DNA from: Rikenella sp031549665
GTDB taxonomy: Bacteria; Bacteroidota; Bacteroidia; Bacteroidales; Rikenellaceae
Direction of reading: 5' to 3'
Length of the DNA: 64,000 nucleotides
NCBI GenBank assembly: GCA_031549665.1
Contig: JAVBPJ010000011.1
Coordinates: 22,677 to 86,676, forward strand
The notes under the pieces were generated by a model. It was not told where the DNA came from. It did not search any database and worked only from the letters and a program-made list of their open reading frames with translations. Below, in pieces: positions 25,178-34,163 of the stretch; position 1 is the first letter of the stretch, and each line of letters begins with the position of its first letter. A program made the position numbers and the translations under genes.

Positions 25178-27571
25178 TCAATCGGGAAAGAACCGCCACG
25201 AAGCCGTCAGGAAAAAGGTGATCCCGGGTGCGTGGTAATACTTCGTGTCGAGCGGCTGCAGGTGGCGTTCCGCTCCCTCCCCTACCCCGCGAATACGTTG
25301 CGATTCGTACCCTCCCGTGGTCAGGTCGCGCCGATTGAACAGGTTTTGCACGCCGCCGTAAACGCCCCAGCGGCTGTTCGAATTACGCGGTTGAAAGGTA
25401 TGCCCGAGGAACAGGCCGCAGACGGCGCCCCCGGCCAGCCGTTCCTGAACGGTCAGTCCGGCCAGCTCTTCGTCCGAGGCGACCCCTTCGGCGGCCCGGG
25501 CCGTGCGGCGCAGCGGAGCCGGAGCCACGTAGCTGCCGCCGAACCCGCTCAAGGTAACCGCCGCAATCCATCCGCGGGGCGCGTACGAAAGCTCCACCAC
25601 TCCTGCCTGCTGCGGAGAACCCGGCACGTGCAGGCCCCTGTAGCCCACCTGTTCGGTCAACACCTCGGCCCCGTTCGATTCGCGTTCCTCGCGGGCCGTG
25701 GGATCGGAGGTATAGCGGTTGTCCGACCAAACGCCCGCCCCCTTGAGCCAGAGCGCGGCGGCCAGTTCCACCTCGAACCCCAATTCGATCCCCGCGTGCC
25801 GCGCATCAAGTCCCTGCATCGAATAGGTGCAGAAGTAACCGTTCAGGTCGTCGTAAAAACGCTGGTTCGAGGCCCCGTCCAAAAAACAGGTGTAAAAACC
25901 CGCCCCGTACAGCCGGAACGACGGCGTGCGGTAGTCCAAACGCAGCTCCCCGCCCGCCGCCCGTTCGTTGCAGGCGGCCTCGATCAGGGCGTTGCGGTAT
26001 TCCACCTCGGAAAAACGATTCTGCGCCGGCACCGCCAGCGACTGGACACCCAGTTGCACGTCGGCCCGAAGCCGCCCGCCCAGCCGGTAGCCCACGCCGC
26101 CGTGCAGGCCCCAGTCGGGGGCAACGCTCCAGGGCGAGGTTCCCAGCGAGGCGTCGCCCTCGAAGCCCTCTTTTTCGTAGAACCCCTCCCGCACAAGGCC
26201 CGACCCTCCGGCGCGGCCGCCCACCGAGTACTCCCACCGGTCGCGCCGGTGGCTCCAGGCCAAAAACGCCTCGCCGCTCAACGCCCGCAGGGCGTAGTTG
26301 TACCCGAACCGGTCGCCGCTGCCCACCTGCCGGTCGGGGTCGAGCAGGTTGTTGTGGGTTCCGTTGCGGGTGTCCTCGATGTTTTCGGCAAACGCGTCGA
26401 TGTCCAGCCAGTAACTTCCGCCCAGCAGGTCGTCCAGCTCCTTGTAGTAGCGGTTGTCCGCCCCGAAGAGCCGGACACCCGCCGTGATCCGTTTTCCGGG
26501 CGCAAGCTCCCATTGCAGCGTGCTGTGCAGGGCCGCCTCGCGGTATTCCCGCACGCGGTTCTCCAAGATGTAGTGCGCCGCCGGGCCGGCGTTCGCGTTG
26601 AAGTTCACCAGTTCGCTCCAGTCGATCTGGCTTACCGAGGGGTCGGTGCGCCACAGTTCGGCAAGCCGTTCGCGGGCCGCCGGATTGGTCAGAAAACTGG
26701 GCAGGTGGCGGTAGTAGTCGGGCCGGGGATTGGGGGCGTTTTGCCAGTTGAGGTCGGTGGAGCCGTCGCGTCCGAAGCGGGCCGAAAGCGTGGTGGTCAG
26801 GGTGCGGCCATCGTCGGGGACGTAGGCGTGCGTGATCTGCACCAGGGGCTGTTGCGAACGGCGGATGCGTGCGGAACGCTGTTCGGAACCCTGCCAGCCC
26901 CAAGCGGGGTTGTAGAGGTTATCTCCCGTCAGCGAAAAAGCCTCGGCCGTCGACGCCGACTGCATGGCCCGTTCGACAGGGGCAAAAAGCAGCGAAAGAC
27001 CCAATCGGTGGCTGTCGCCAAGCCGTTTCGAAAGCGCGCCGTAGAAGGCCCAAGCGTCGTTCCAGGTTCCCTCGACCGGCAGCGCATCGCCCCACGAGCG
27101 GCTGCCGTACAGGGCGTAGGCCCATCCCTTCGAGGGCGACTCGCCCGAGTTATACCCGGCCGTAACCCGCCCGTTGTAGTTGCGGTTGGCGCCGCCCAGC
27201 GAGATGCGGCCGCCCGGAGTTTGCTCCCACGCCGACAGCGAACGGTCGATCACCGAAAGGGGGTACCGGAAGCCCGGGTCGTTCCGCTCGATCCCCACGC
27301 CCGACAAACCCCCGAACAGGTTCCACGCCACACCTCCGCGCGCAGGGTCGGCGGCGGAGAATCCGTCGAGCCATTGCGACTGGAAGCGGGCCTCGTAGCC
27401 GCGTTCGCGGTAGCGGGCAAAGGCCAGCCCGAACCCGGTGGCCTGTTCAAAATAGGGGATATACGCCTCGAGCGTACCGAAAGATTCGCTCCCCTCGACC
27501 GCCGGCTCCTCCTGCGCACGCAGCGGCAGGATGTGCGAAAATAAGACAACAAAAAAGACGAAACGGCGCAT
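25178..27571 (-). CDS. TonB-dependent-receptor-like outer membrane beta-barrel protein
   Basis: A 797-residue protein with signal peptide MRRFVFFVVLFSHILPLRA. A divergent plug-like region (FARYRERGYEARFQSQWLDG ... GGVAWNLFGGLSGV, about residues 45-95) is followed by a long run of amphipathic strands rich in Tyr, Trp and Arg. It ends in an aromatic strand FFLTASWRF, as outer membrane barrels do. There is no carboxypeptidase-like N-terminal domain and no SusD partner. It resembles the Bacteroidota group annotated as TonB-dependent receptor; ligand unknown. Confidence 0.7.
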   Translation of the reverse strand: MRRFVFFVVLFSHILPLRAQEEPAVEGSESFGTLEAYIPYFEQATGFGLAFARYRERGYEARFQSQWLDGFSAADPARGGVAWNLFGGLSGVGIERNDPGFRYPLSVIDRSLSAWEQTPGGRISLGGANRNYNGRVTAGYNSGESPSKGWAYALYGSRSWGDALPVEGTWNDAWAFYGALSKRLGDSHRLGLSLLFAPVERAMQSASTAEAFSLTGDNLYNPAWGWQGSEQRSARIRRSQQPLVQITHAYVPDDGRTLTTTLSARFGRDGSTDLNWQNAPNPRPDYYRHLPSFLTNPAARERLAELWRTDPSVSQIDWSELVNFNANAGPAAHYILENRVREYREAALHSTLQWELAPGKRITAGVRLFGADNRYYKELDDLLGGSYWLDIDAFAENIEDTRNGTHNNLLDPDRQVGSGDRFGYNYALRALSGEAFLAWSHRRDRWEYSVGGRAGGSGLVREGFYEKEGFEGDASLGTSPWSVAPDWGLHGGVGYRLGGRLRADVQLGVQSLAVPAQNRFSEVEYRNALIEAACNERAAGGELRLDYRTPSFRLYGAGFYTCFLDGASNQRFYDDLNGYFCTYSMQGLDARHAGIELGFEVELAAALWLKGAGVWSDNRYTSDPTAREERESNGAEVLTEQVGYRGLHVPGSPQQAGVVELSYAPRGWIAAVTLSGFGGSYVAPAPLRRTARAAEGVASDEELAGLTVQERLAGGAVCGLFLGHTFQPRNSNSRWGVYGGVQNLFNRRDLTTGGYESQRIRGVGEGAERHLQPLDTKYYHAPGITFFLTASWRFFPD

Positions 27572-27588
27572 TTCCCTCGAAATTTGGA

Positions 27589-27616
27589 CAAATGTACGGA
27601 AATCCCTTTACCTTTG
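27589..27616. promoter_or_regulatory. back-to-back divergent promoters
   Basis: On the plus strand TACCTTTG at 27609-27616, with TTTG 22 bases upstream (27583-27586), lies 3 bases before the GSCFA ATG. On the minus strand TACATTTG at 27589-27596 serves the barrel gene starting at 27571. The two -7 boxes are 12 bases apart. Confidence 0.6.
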
Positions 27617-27619
27617 GGT

Positions 27620-28576
27620 ATGCTTTTTCGCACCCCCGTCGAGATTCCCGATTTTTCGTTCCGCATCGAGCCACGGGCCGTCGGACTGGCCCTCGGTTCG
27701 TGCTTCGCCGAACAGGTGGGCGGGTGGCTGGCGCGGCACAAGTTCGCCGTGGAGGTAAACCCTTTCGGCGCGCTCTACAATCCCGCCAGCATGGCACGCG
27801 CCGTGGAGCGGCTCGAAGCGGGCCTGCCCTTTGAACGGGCCGATCTGTTCTACCACAACGGATTGTGGCACAGTCCGCTGCATCATGGCCTCTTTTCCGA
27901 TCCCGACCCCGACCGTGCCCTGGAACGGATGAACGCCCGGCTGCTGGCCGGAGCCGCCGCGCTGCAACGGGCCGATTACCTGCTCTTGACCCTCGGCACC
28001 GCATGGGTGTACGAGCAACAGGGCGCCGTGGTGGCCAACTGCCACCGGCTGCCTGCCGAAACGTTCCGGCGAAGACGGCTGGGTGTCGAGGAGTGCGTCG
28101 ACCTGCTCGAACCCATACTTCGGCGCCACCCACACAAACAATTTCTGATTACGGTGAGTCCCGTAATTCATCGCGGCGACGGGCTGATCGAGAACCAGCG
28201 CAGCAAATCGACCCTGCTTTTGGCCGCAGCAGCGCTGACCGAACGCCGTCCGAACGCCCACTACTTCCCCGCCTACGAAATCCTCACCAGCGAACTGCGC
28301 GACTACCGTTTTTGGGACGACGACCTTTGCCATCCCGCGCCGCTGGCGGTCGAATACCTGCGGGAACGTTTCTCCCACGCACTTTTTACGCCGCAAACCC
28401 GGCAGTTTGTCGACGAGGTAGCCCACATTTTGCGGGCCGCCGAACACCGTCCCCTGCACCCCGAAACCGAGATGTATCAAATTTTTCTCCGTTCCATGAG
28501 CGAAAAGGTGGCCCTGCTGCAACAAACCTACCCCGCGATGGATTGGCGGGAGGAGCTTGCGCTGTTCTCCCGATAG
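27620..28576 (+). CDS. GSCFA domain-containing protein
   Basis: The ATG at 27620 (MLFRTPVEIPDFSF) gives 318 residues. The segment ALGSCFAEQVGGWLARHKF contains the GSCFA motif that names the family, followed by NPFGALYNPASM and later LTLGTAWVY and TVSPVIH. The family belongs to the SGNH/GDSL-like hydrolase group; GSCF Ser and a C-terminal D-x-x-H-type pair (DDDLCHPAPLAVEYL) are present, so esterase activity is plausible but unproven. The ATG lies three bases after a -7 box. Confidence 0.85.
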   Translation: MLFRTPVEIPDFSFRIEPRAVGLALGSCFAEQVGGWLARHKFAVEVNPFGALYNPASMARAVERLEAGLPFERADLFYHNGLWHSPLHHGLFSDPDPDRALERMNARLLAGAAALQRADYLLLTLGTAWVYEQQGAVVANCHRLPAETFRRRRLGVEECVDLLEPILRRHPHKQFLITVSPVIHRGDGLIENQRSKSTLLLAAAALTERRPNAHYFPAYEILTSELRDYRFWDDDLCHPAPLAVEYLRERFSHALFTPQTRQFVDEVAHILRAAEHRPLHPETEMYQIFLRSMSEKVALLQQTYPAMDWREELALFSR

Positions 28577-28662
28577 CCATTGGGCTGCCCCCGTGTAGGC
28601 ACTTTCCTGAAAACAAATGGATAACGGCGTGATTCATCGCGTTATTCCTATCGAAAAAATCC

Positions 28663-28670
28663 TATCTTTG
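28663..28670 (+). promoter_or_regulatory. -7 box for the TM2-DUF2752-M48 operon
   Basis: TATCTTTG, matching TAnnTTTG, about 43 bases before the ATG at 28714. Confidence 0.55.
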
Positions 28671-28713
28671 TGGCAGTAAATTTTCTTTTTAATTCACTCC
28701 AAACCAACGACAC

Positions 28714-29052
28714 ATGGAAAACTCAAGAGTAGACCTGTTTATCGGCACCATGGGAAGCAATTTTCCCGAGAACAAACTGATGATGGTGCGCGACATGCTG
28801 CTGGCCATGCCCGACGAACGGCTGCCTCTGATACAGACCGCCCCGTACAAAAACCCCACCACGCTGCTCCTGTTCTCTATCTTTTTGGGACCCTACGGTG
28901 TAGACCGCTTTATGCTCGGCGAAACCGGCCTGGGCGTGCTGAAACTCGTTACCTGCGGCGGCGCGGGCATTTGGACCATTGTAGACTGGTTCCTGATTTC
29001 CGACAAAACCAAAGAGTACAACTACCAAAAGTTCGTTCAACTCGCCCGTTAA
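28714..29052 (+). CDS. TM2 domain membrane protein
   Basis: A 112-residue protein. The C-terminal half is a TM2 domain: a first helix LLLFSIFLGPYGVDRFMLGE with the G-x-x-G-x-D/H-R-F-Y/M-L-G pattern, and a second helix VLKLVTCGGAGIWTIVDWFLI with the DW motif. The N-terminal half is soluble. It is followed by a DUF2752 gene 47 bases away, a pairing that recurs in bacteria. The molecular role is unknown. Confidence 0.88.
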   Translation: MENSRVDLFIGTMGSNFPENKLMMVRDMLLAMPDERLPLIQTAPYKNPTTLLLFSIFLGPYGVDRFMLGETGLGVLKLVTCGGAGIWTIVDWFLISDKTKEYNYQKFVQLAR

Positions 29053-29099
29053 CAGGCCGAGGGATCGCCCCGCCGCTGACGACCTGCTCCGAAATTTCG

Positions 29100-29510
29100 A
29101 TGCGAACGGACCGGTTCGGCTACTTTCGACTCAGATACCTCCTGATGCTTATATGCCTGTCGGGAGGTTATTTGTTTGTGGTGCTGGCCGACGATTTCGC
29201 CACGTCCGGGGGACATACTTTTTGCCTGTTCAAACGCATCACCGGCATCGCCTGCCCCGGGTGCGGCATGGGGCGTGCGTCGCTGCTGATGCTGCACGGC
29301 GAGGTCGCCGCCTCGCTGGCCATGAACCCATTGGCCATTCCCTTTTTCGCAGCCTGCCTGGCCCTGGCCGGATGGTTCGTCGCCGACCTGGTGCGCGGCC
29401 GTCGCGGAGCCTGGGATTTTCTCACCACGCCGTTTCCGACAAAATGGTTCGTTTTATTGCTCGTGGTCCTGACGGCCAACTGGATATGGAGCATTTGCAA
29501 AGGATTATAA
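29100..29510 (+). CDS. DUF2752 membrane protein
   Basis: The ATG at 29100 (MRTDRFGYFRLRYLL) gives 136 residues. The diagnostic stretch CLFKRITGIACPGCGMGRASLLMLHGE matches the DUF2752 signature (C-P-x-C-G-x-x-R), with three predicted helices around it. The CPGCG pair of cysteines could bind metal or form a disulfide. It sits four bases before an M48 peptidase gene and downstream of a TM2 gene. Confidence 0.85.
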   Translation: MRTDRFGYFRLRYLLMLICLSGGYLFVVLADDFATSGGHTFCLFKRITGIACPGCGMGRASLLMLHGEVAASLAMNPLAIPFFAACLALAGWFVADLVRGRRGAWDFLTTPFPTKWFVLLLVVLTANWIWSICKGL

Positions 29511-29514
29511 CCCC

Positions 29515-30600
29515 ATGACCGAAACCCTGCGCGGAACCTATTCCGACAAACAACACCCTGAAACCACCGGCTGCGAGATCCACTTCGAACCGGAAGGCAT
29601 CCACATCCGCCTGACGGAAGAGCCGTACGCCACCCACTTCTGGAATGTCGACCAGATTTGGACCGACACGCACCACAACGATACGTTGTGCATTTTGCGC
29701 TACTCGTCGCCCGATGATCCCATCCTGAAAATCTATGCCCGCAGGGCCAAGGCGCAACTGGTGCGGCATTACGCGCAGTACGCCTTTGCGCAAAAAGAAG
29801 GGACGCGCTACCTGGCCTTTTCGCGGCTCGCCTCCATTTTCGCCGCCGTCGCCCTGTTGAGCGTTGTGGCTTACTTCGTGTTGTTGCCCTTAGCCGTCGA
29901 CGTGGCGGTGCGGCACTTTCCCTCCAAGCTGGAGCAGGAACTCGGCGAAAAATGCCTGGCGCTGTACACCCTCGACCAACCGATCGATTCGGCGAAGAGC
30001 GAACTGGTGCAAACTTTTTTCGACTCGCTGCATTGGGAAAAAACCTATCCCTACCGGATCGTCGTGATCGGCTCCGACAACGTAAATGCCTTTGCGCTTC
30101 CTGCGGGCCACATCGTCGTTTTGAGGCCGATCCTCAACGAACTCGATTCCTACGAATCGTTTGCCGCCCTGCTGGCCCACGAGAGCGCCCACGTCGAACT
30201 GCGCCACCCCACCAAGTCGCTGGTGCGCGGCGTGTCCACCTCGCTCATACTCGCCCTGGCGCTGGGAGACGCCGGCGGAGTGGGCAACATCCTGCTGCAA
30301 AACGCCGAGATGCTCAACAGCCTCACCTATTCGCGGCGGATGGAACGGCAGGCCGACCTCTCCGGCGCCTGCTACCTGGCGCAGGCCGGAGTCGACCCCC
30401 GGGGCATGATCCGCCTGATGGAGGTGTTCAAAAAACACGCCTCCAGGTTGCAGAACATCGAATTCATCAACTCGCATCCGGCCCTCGACACCCGCATCGA
30501 CTACATCCGCGAACAGCAATTCGAAAACAAGCTGCCCGAAACGGCCATCCAGAGCGACACCCTGGCCCTGAAACGGCTGTGGGAACAAATAAAACAGTAA
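29515..30600 (+). CDS. M48 family metalloprotease
   Basis: A 361-residue protein with an N-terminal soluble segment (about 1-100), a transmembrane helix (FAAVALLSVVAYFVLLPLAV) and a C-terminal M48 domain. The zinc motif HESAH is in LLAHESAHVELRHPTK near residue 222 and the third ligand region is SRRMERQADLSGACYLAQAGVDP. This architecture (soluble N-terminus, one helix, BepA/Oma1-like peptidase) suggests a membrane-anchored quality-control protease. It is probably co-transcribed with the TM2 and DUF2752 genes. Confidence 0.9.
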   Translation: MTETLRGTYSDKQHPETTGCEIHFEPEGIHIRLTEEPYATHFWNVDQIWTDTHHNDTLCILRYSSPDDPILKIYARRAKAQLVRHYAQYAFAQKEGTRYLAFSRLASIFAAVALLSVVAYFVLLPLAVDVAVRHFPSKLEQELGEKCLALYTLDQPIDSAKSELVQTFFDSLHWEKTYPYRIVVIGSDNVNAFALPAGHIVVLRPILNELDSYESFAALLAHESAHVELRHPTKSLVRGVSTSLILALALGDAGGVGNILLQNAEMLNSLTYSRRMERQADLSGACYLAQAGVDPRGMIRLMEVFKKHASRLQNIEFINSHPALDTRIDYIREQQFENKLPETAIQSDTLALKRLWEQIKQ

Positions 30601-30640
30601 TTCCGCGCCAAGGAGGGAGGGAGAGCTATCGTTTTTTAGC

Positions 30641-30648
30641 TAACTTTG
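30641..30648 (+). promoter_or_regulatory. -7 box for the gene run starting at 30673
   Basis: TAACTTTG, a TAnnTTTG match 24 bases before the ATG at 30673. Confidence 0.5.
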
Positions 30649-30672
30649 TGCATCCCATTTTTCGCCTCCGGT

Positions 30673-32316
30673 ATGTTGTTCCGCCCTCGCGCCCTGCTCT
30701 GTTTCGCCGTCCTCTGCTGCACCCTTTCGGTTGCCTGGGCCGCCGAGCCCGTCTCCTCCATCAGCCGTAAAAAACCGCGTTTGGTGGTCAACATCGTGGT
30801 CGGGCAGATGCGTTACGACTACCTGCTCCGCTTTGCCGACAACTTTTCGGGCGGCGGATTCCACCACCTGGTACGCGACGGGGTTCTCTGCACCAACGCC
30901 TCGTACGACTACGCCCTCACCCGCACCGGCCCCGGGCTGGCCACCATCTCGACCGGAGCGAACCCCACCTCGCACGGCGTGGTGGGCGACCGCTGGTTCA
31001 ACTACACCACCCTGCGCGAAATCCAACTGGCCCACGACCCCTCGGTGCTGACCATCGGCAGCGACGCCTACGACGGACAGTACTCGCCGCGCGGACTGAT
31101 CGCCCCCAGCCTGGGCGATCAGCTCAAAAGCTCCTCGTCCGACTCGAAAGTGGTGAGCATCGCCCTCGACCCCGCCTCGGCCGTGGTGATGGGCGGACAC
31201 ACACCCAACGCGGTCTACTGGCTCAACCCCCGCGAGGGTTGTTGGGTTACCAGCAACTACTACGCCAAGGAACTACCCGAATGGGTGCGGAAGATCAACA
31301 ACGACGGCATCGCCGCCTCGTACTGCGATCCCAAGTGGGTGGTGTCGAAGCCCAAGGCCCGCTACCACAACAGCCAATACGCCGACATCCTGCTGGACAC
31401 GACCAAAGTCAGCTTCGACTTTCTGACCCGCAAGAAATACGACTACGCCTGCCTGACCACGTCGCCGGCGGGCAACACCCTGCTGCGCGACTTTGCCGTG
31501 CAGGCCGTCATCCACGAAGGGTTGGGCAACGACGACGCGACCGACCTGCTGACCCTTGTTTTCGACGCCTCGCGGCACATCGGCGAGCGTTACGGCACCG
31601 GGTCGATCGAACTGGAAGACAGCTACTACCGGCTGGATCAGGAGCTGGCCTCGCTGCTGGAATTTTTGGAGACACACACCGGCCGCGAACACCTGTTGGT
31701 GGTGTTGACCTCGGACCACGGCGCCTCCGATCCGGTCGTCGACAACCAGCAACGCCTGCCCGCCGGACGATTCAACGCCAGCTACTTTTCGGCCCTGATC
31801 GCCGGCTTCCTGGGCGCACAACTCGGCCCCGACGAGTGGCTGCTCAAGGTGGAGAACCGACAAATATACCTGAATCGCAAACTGCTGTACGAACGGGGGC
31901 ATAACCTGGAAGACATCCAGGCCCGCGTGGCCAACTTCGCCATCCAGTTCAGCGGCGTTTCGCAGGCCGTTACCTCGGCGGCGCTGCAAAGCGGCCACTT
32001 CTCGGGCGGAGTGCTGGGGAAAATCCAAAACAGCTTTTTCGCCCGCAACTCCGGCGACGTGGTGCTGAACCTGATGCCCGGCTGGATCGACGAATCGGAC
32101 AAAGTCTCCGACTCCGGATCGCCCTACAACTACGACACCCACGTACCCCTGATCTGGTTCGGCAGCGGGGTCGGGAACGACGACATCCAGCGGCCCGTCA
32201 ACATCACCGACATCGCCCCCACCATCGCCAACCTGATCGGCATTCCCCCGCCGCAGGCTTCGACCGGATCGATCGTCTTTGAACTGCTCAACCGCAACCA
32301 AACGGGAGGCAAATAG
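30673..32316 (+). CDS. PafA-type alkaline phosphatase-fold protein with degenerate active site
   Basis: The ATG at 30673 gives 547 residues with signal peptide MLFRPRALLCFAVLCCTLSVAWA. The whole length matches the PafA type of alkaline phosphatase (VVNIVVGQMRYDYL; ATISTGANPTSHGVVGDRWF; SIELEDSYYRLDQELASLLEFL; TSDHGA; DTHVPLIWFG). Several catalytic positions are changed relative to PafA as remembered: the metal Asp of VDQMR is Gly; the Asp and His of STDYVGH are Arg and Glu (ASRHIGE); Asn after the nucleophile region is Asp; the Lys/Arg phosphate clamp is missing. The nucleophile Thr, Asp-His of SDHG and the last His remain. It is probably a periplasmic pseudoenzyme. It heads a run with sufE, a DUF59 gene and tsaC. 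Confidence 0.8.
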   Translation: MLFRPRALLCFAVLCCTLSVAWAAEPVSSISRKKPRLVVNIVVGQMRYDYLLRFADNFSGGGFHHLVRDGVLCTNASYDYALTRTGPGLATISTGANPTSHGVVGDRWFNYTTLREIQLAHDPSVLTIGSDAYDGQYSPRGLIAPSLGDQLKSSSSDSKVVSIALDPASAVVMGGHTPNAVYWLNPREGCWVTSNYYAKELPEWVRKINNDGIAASYCDPKWVVSKPKARYHNSQYADILLDTTKVSFDFLTRKKYDYACLTTSPAGNTLLRDFAVQAVIHEGLGNDDATDLLTLVFDASRHIGERYGTGSIELEDSYYRLDQELASLLEFLETHTGREHLLVVLTSDHGASDPVVDNQQRLPAGRFNASYFSALIAGFLGAQLGPDEWLLKVENRQIYLNRKLLYERGHNLEDIQARVANFAIQFSGVSQAVTSAALQSGHFSGGVLGKIQNSFFARNSGDVVLNLMPGWIDESDKVSDSGSPYNYDTHVPLIWFGSGVGNDDIQRPVNITDIAPTIANLIGIPPPQASTGSIVFELLNRNQTGGK

Positions 32317-32319
32317 GTT

Positions 32320-32757
32320 ATGGAAACCATCGATCAAATCCAGGAACGCATCATCGCCGAATTCGACCTGCTGGGTCAGGAGTGGCTGGACAAGTACGAC
32401 TACCTGATCGAGCTGGCCGCCACGCTCCCCCCGCTCCCCGCCGAACACCGCACCGAACAAAACCTAATCAAGGGCTGCCAGTCGCGCGTGTGGCTGTGGG
32501 CCGAACTCGATCCGCAGGGCGCCATGCACTTCAGCGCCGACAGCGACGCCATCATCACCAAAGGGATCATCGCCCTGCTGATCCGCACCCTGGAGGGACA
32601 CACCCCGCAAGAGGTACTCGATGCCAAACTCTATTTCATCGACCGCATCGGCCTGTCGGCCAACCTGTCGCCCGCCCGCGCCAACGGACTGGTGGCCATG
32701 ATTAAACAGATGAAACTTTATGCGATGGCCTTCGAGGCCAAAGCCCAACACCTGTAA
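32320..32757 (+). CDS. sufE: SufE family Fe-S cluster assembly protein
   Basis: A 145-residue protein with the SufE sulfur-acceptor motif LIKGCQSRVWL (Cys about residue 50) and the N-terminal IIAEFDLLGQEWLDKYDYLIELA. It accepts persulfide sulfur from the cysteine desulfurase SufS and passes it to the SUF scaffold. It starts three bases after the preceding stop, so it belongs to the same transcript, and is followed six bases later by a DUF59 gene, another Fe-S maturation family. Confidence 0.93.
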   Translation: METIDQIQERIIAEFDLLGQEWLDKYDYLIELAATLPPLPAEHRTEQNLIKGCQSRVWLWAELDPQGAMHFSADSDAIITKGIIALLIRTLEGHTPQEVLDAKLYFIDRIGLSANLSPARANGLVAMIKQMKLYAMAFEAKAQHL

Positions 32758-32763
32758 CCCGCC

Positions 32764-33084
32764 GTGACCCCGCAAGATATCCTCGACATCGAGAAGGAGA
32801 TTGTCCTCGCGCTCAAAGAGATCTACGACCCCGAGATTCCCGTCAACATCTACGACCTGGGGCTGATCTACGACATCGAGATGACTCCCGAAGGAACCGC
32901 CCACATACGCATGACCCTGACCGCCCCCAACTGCCCGATGGCCGACCAGCTGCTCCAACAGGTACACGACGACCTGCTGAAAGTACCCGGCGTGGAGCGG
33001 GTGGACGTAACCCTCACCTTCGACCCGCCGTGGGATCGCAGCCGGATTTCGCCCGAAGCGCTGCTCGACATGGGGCTGCTTTAA
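32764..33084 (+). CDS. DUF59/MIP18 (SufT-like) Fe-S maturation protein
   Basis: A 106-residue protein with a GTG start. Characteristic features are IYDPEIPVNIYDLGLIYDIEM and MTLTAPNCPMADQLLQQV with the conserved Cys, then VTLTFDPPWDRSRISPEALLDMGL at the C-terminus, the standard DUF59 pattern. Relatives act as accessory factors in Fe-S cluster delivery. It lies directly downstream of sufE. Confidence 0.92.
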   Translation: MTPQDILDIEKEIVLALKEIYDPEIPVNIYDLGLIYDIEMTPEGTAHIRMTLTAPNCPMADQLLQQVHDDLLKVPGVERVDVTLTFDPPWDRSRISPEALLDMGLL

Positions 33085-33102
33085 CAAAACACCGTGAAGG
33101 CG

Positions 33103-33666
33103 ATGGACGAACAGATCACACAAGCGCTCGAAGTACTCAAACGGGGAGGCATCATCCTCTACCCCACCGACACCGTGTGGGGCATCGGCTGCGACGCCGC
33201 CAACGCCGAAGCCGTCGGGCGCATCTACGCCCTCAAGCAGCGCGACGACCGCAAAAGCATGATCCTGCTGATCGATCGGCCCGAAAGCGCCGCGCGCTAC
33301 GTGCAACAAGTCCCCGACATTGCCTGGGAACTGTGGGACGTGGCCGACCAACCCCTCACGCTGGTACTCCCCCAGGGGCGCGGCGTGGCCGACAACCTGC
33401 TGCCGGCCGAACGAACCCTCGCCCTGCGGCCCGTACGGTCGCTCTTTTGCCAAAAACTGATCCGGCGGCTGGGACATCCGTTGGTTTCCACCTCGGCCAA
33501 CGTGAGCGGCCAGCCCACCCCGGCATCCTTCGCCGCCATTTCGGAAACCATTCGCGCGGGAGTCGACCTGATCGCCGATCCGGCCGTGGAGGAGGGGGCA
33601 ACCGGCAAAGCCTCGTCGATCATTCAACTCGGCCCCGACGGCCAAATCAACATCCTCCGGCCATGA
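33103..33666 (+). CDS. tsaC: L-threonylcarbamoyladenylate synthase (YrdC/Sua5 family)
   Basis: The ATG at 33103 (MDEQITQALEVLKRGG) gives 187 residues; a GTG nine bases upstream is an alternative. The YrdC signature GGIILYPTDTVWGIGCDA, then ALKQRDDRKSMILLID and PLVSTSANVSGQPTP are all present. The enzyme makes threonylcarbamoyl-AMP from threonine, bicarbonate and ATP for the t6A37 modification of ANN-decoding tRNAs. The C-terminal Sua5 domain is absent, as in short YrdC/TsaC proteins. Its stop overlaps the next start (ATGA). Confidence 0.92.
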   Translation: MDEQITQALEVLKRGGIILYPTDTVWGIGCDAANAEAVGRIYALKQRDDRKSMILLIDRPESAARYVQQVPDIAWELWDVADQPLTLVLPQGRGVADNLLPAERTLALRPVRSLFCQKLIRRLGHPLVSTSANVSGQPTPASFAAISETIRAGVDLIADPAVEEGATGKASSIIQLGPDGQINILRP

Positions 33667-34061
33667 CCACCACCCCCATCCAGCTTCGATTCAACGACAT
33701 CGACATCCAGGGCCACATGTACAACGGCCAGTACCAGCACATTTTCGACCTGGGAAAAAGCGATTACTTTTCGCAAGTGATGAAACTGGGGTCGATGAAC
33801 GGCGCCGAGGCGCTCATCACCGCCAGCACCGCAACCAATTTCTACCACCCCGTTACCTGGGGCGACCGGGTGGTGATCCGCACCTGGGTCGAACGGATGG
33901 GCAACAAAAGCTTCACCGTCTTCCAGCAACTGGTCGATCTGACCACCAATACCGTCAAGGCCGACTGCCGCACGGTACTGGTGGCCTACAACGCGCTGAC
34001 CAAAGAGACCTTCCCCCTGCCCGAAAGCTGGCGCGCACGCATCGCCGCCGCAGGCGACTAA
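33663..34061 (+). CDS. acyl-CoA thioesterase, hotdog fold
   Basis: A 132-residue single-hotdog protein: IQLRFNDIDIQGHMYNGQYQHIF holds the 4-hydroxybenzoyl-CoA thioesterase motif (D-x-D-x-x-G-H-x-x-N), with the Asp nucleophile/base position at about residue 13. It hydrolyses acyl-CoA thioesters; chain preference is unknown. Its ATG overlaps the tsaC stop in ATGA, so translation is probably coupled. Confidence 0.88.
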   Translation: MTTTPIQLRFNDIDIQGHMYNGQYQHIFDLGKSDYFSQVMKLGSMNGAEALITASTATNFYHPVTWGDRVVIRTWVERMGNKSFTVFQQLVDLTTNTVKADCRTVLVAYNALTKETFPLPESWRARIAAAGD

Positions 34062-34104
34062 CCACTGTTCGCCCTGCCGCAGGCCGAAATTCGAGAAAAT
34101 GTCG

Positions 34105-34112
34105 TATATTTG
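34105..34112 (+). promoter_or_regulatory. -7 box for the S24 repressor gene
   Basis: TATATTTG, a TAnnTTTG match about 51 bases before the ATG at 34164. Confidence 0.5.
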
Positions 34113-34163
34113 CCTGCGTAAACCCCATTATTACGCCATTACATCGTATAATTTACCTCCATT

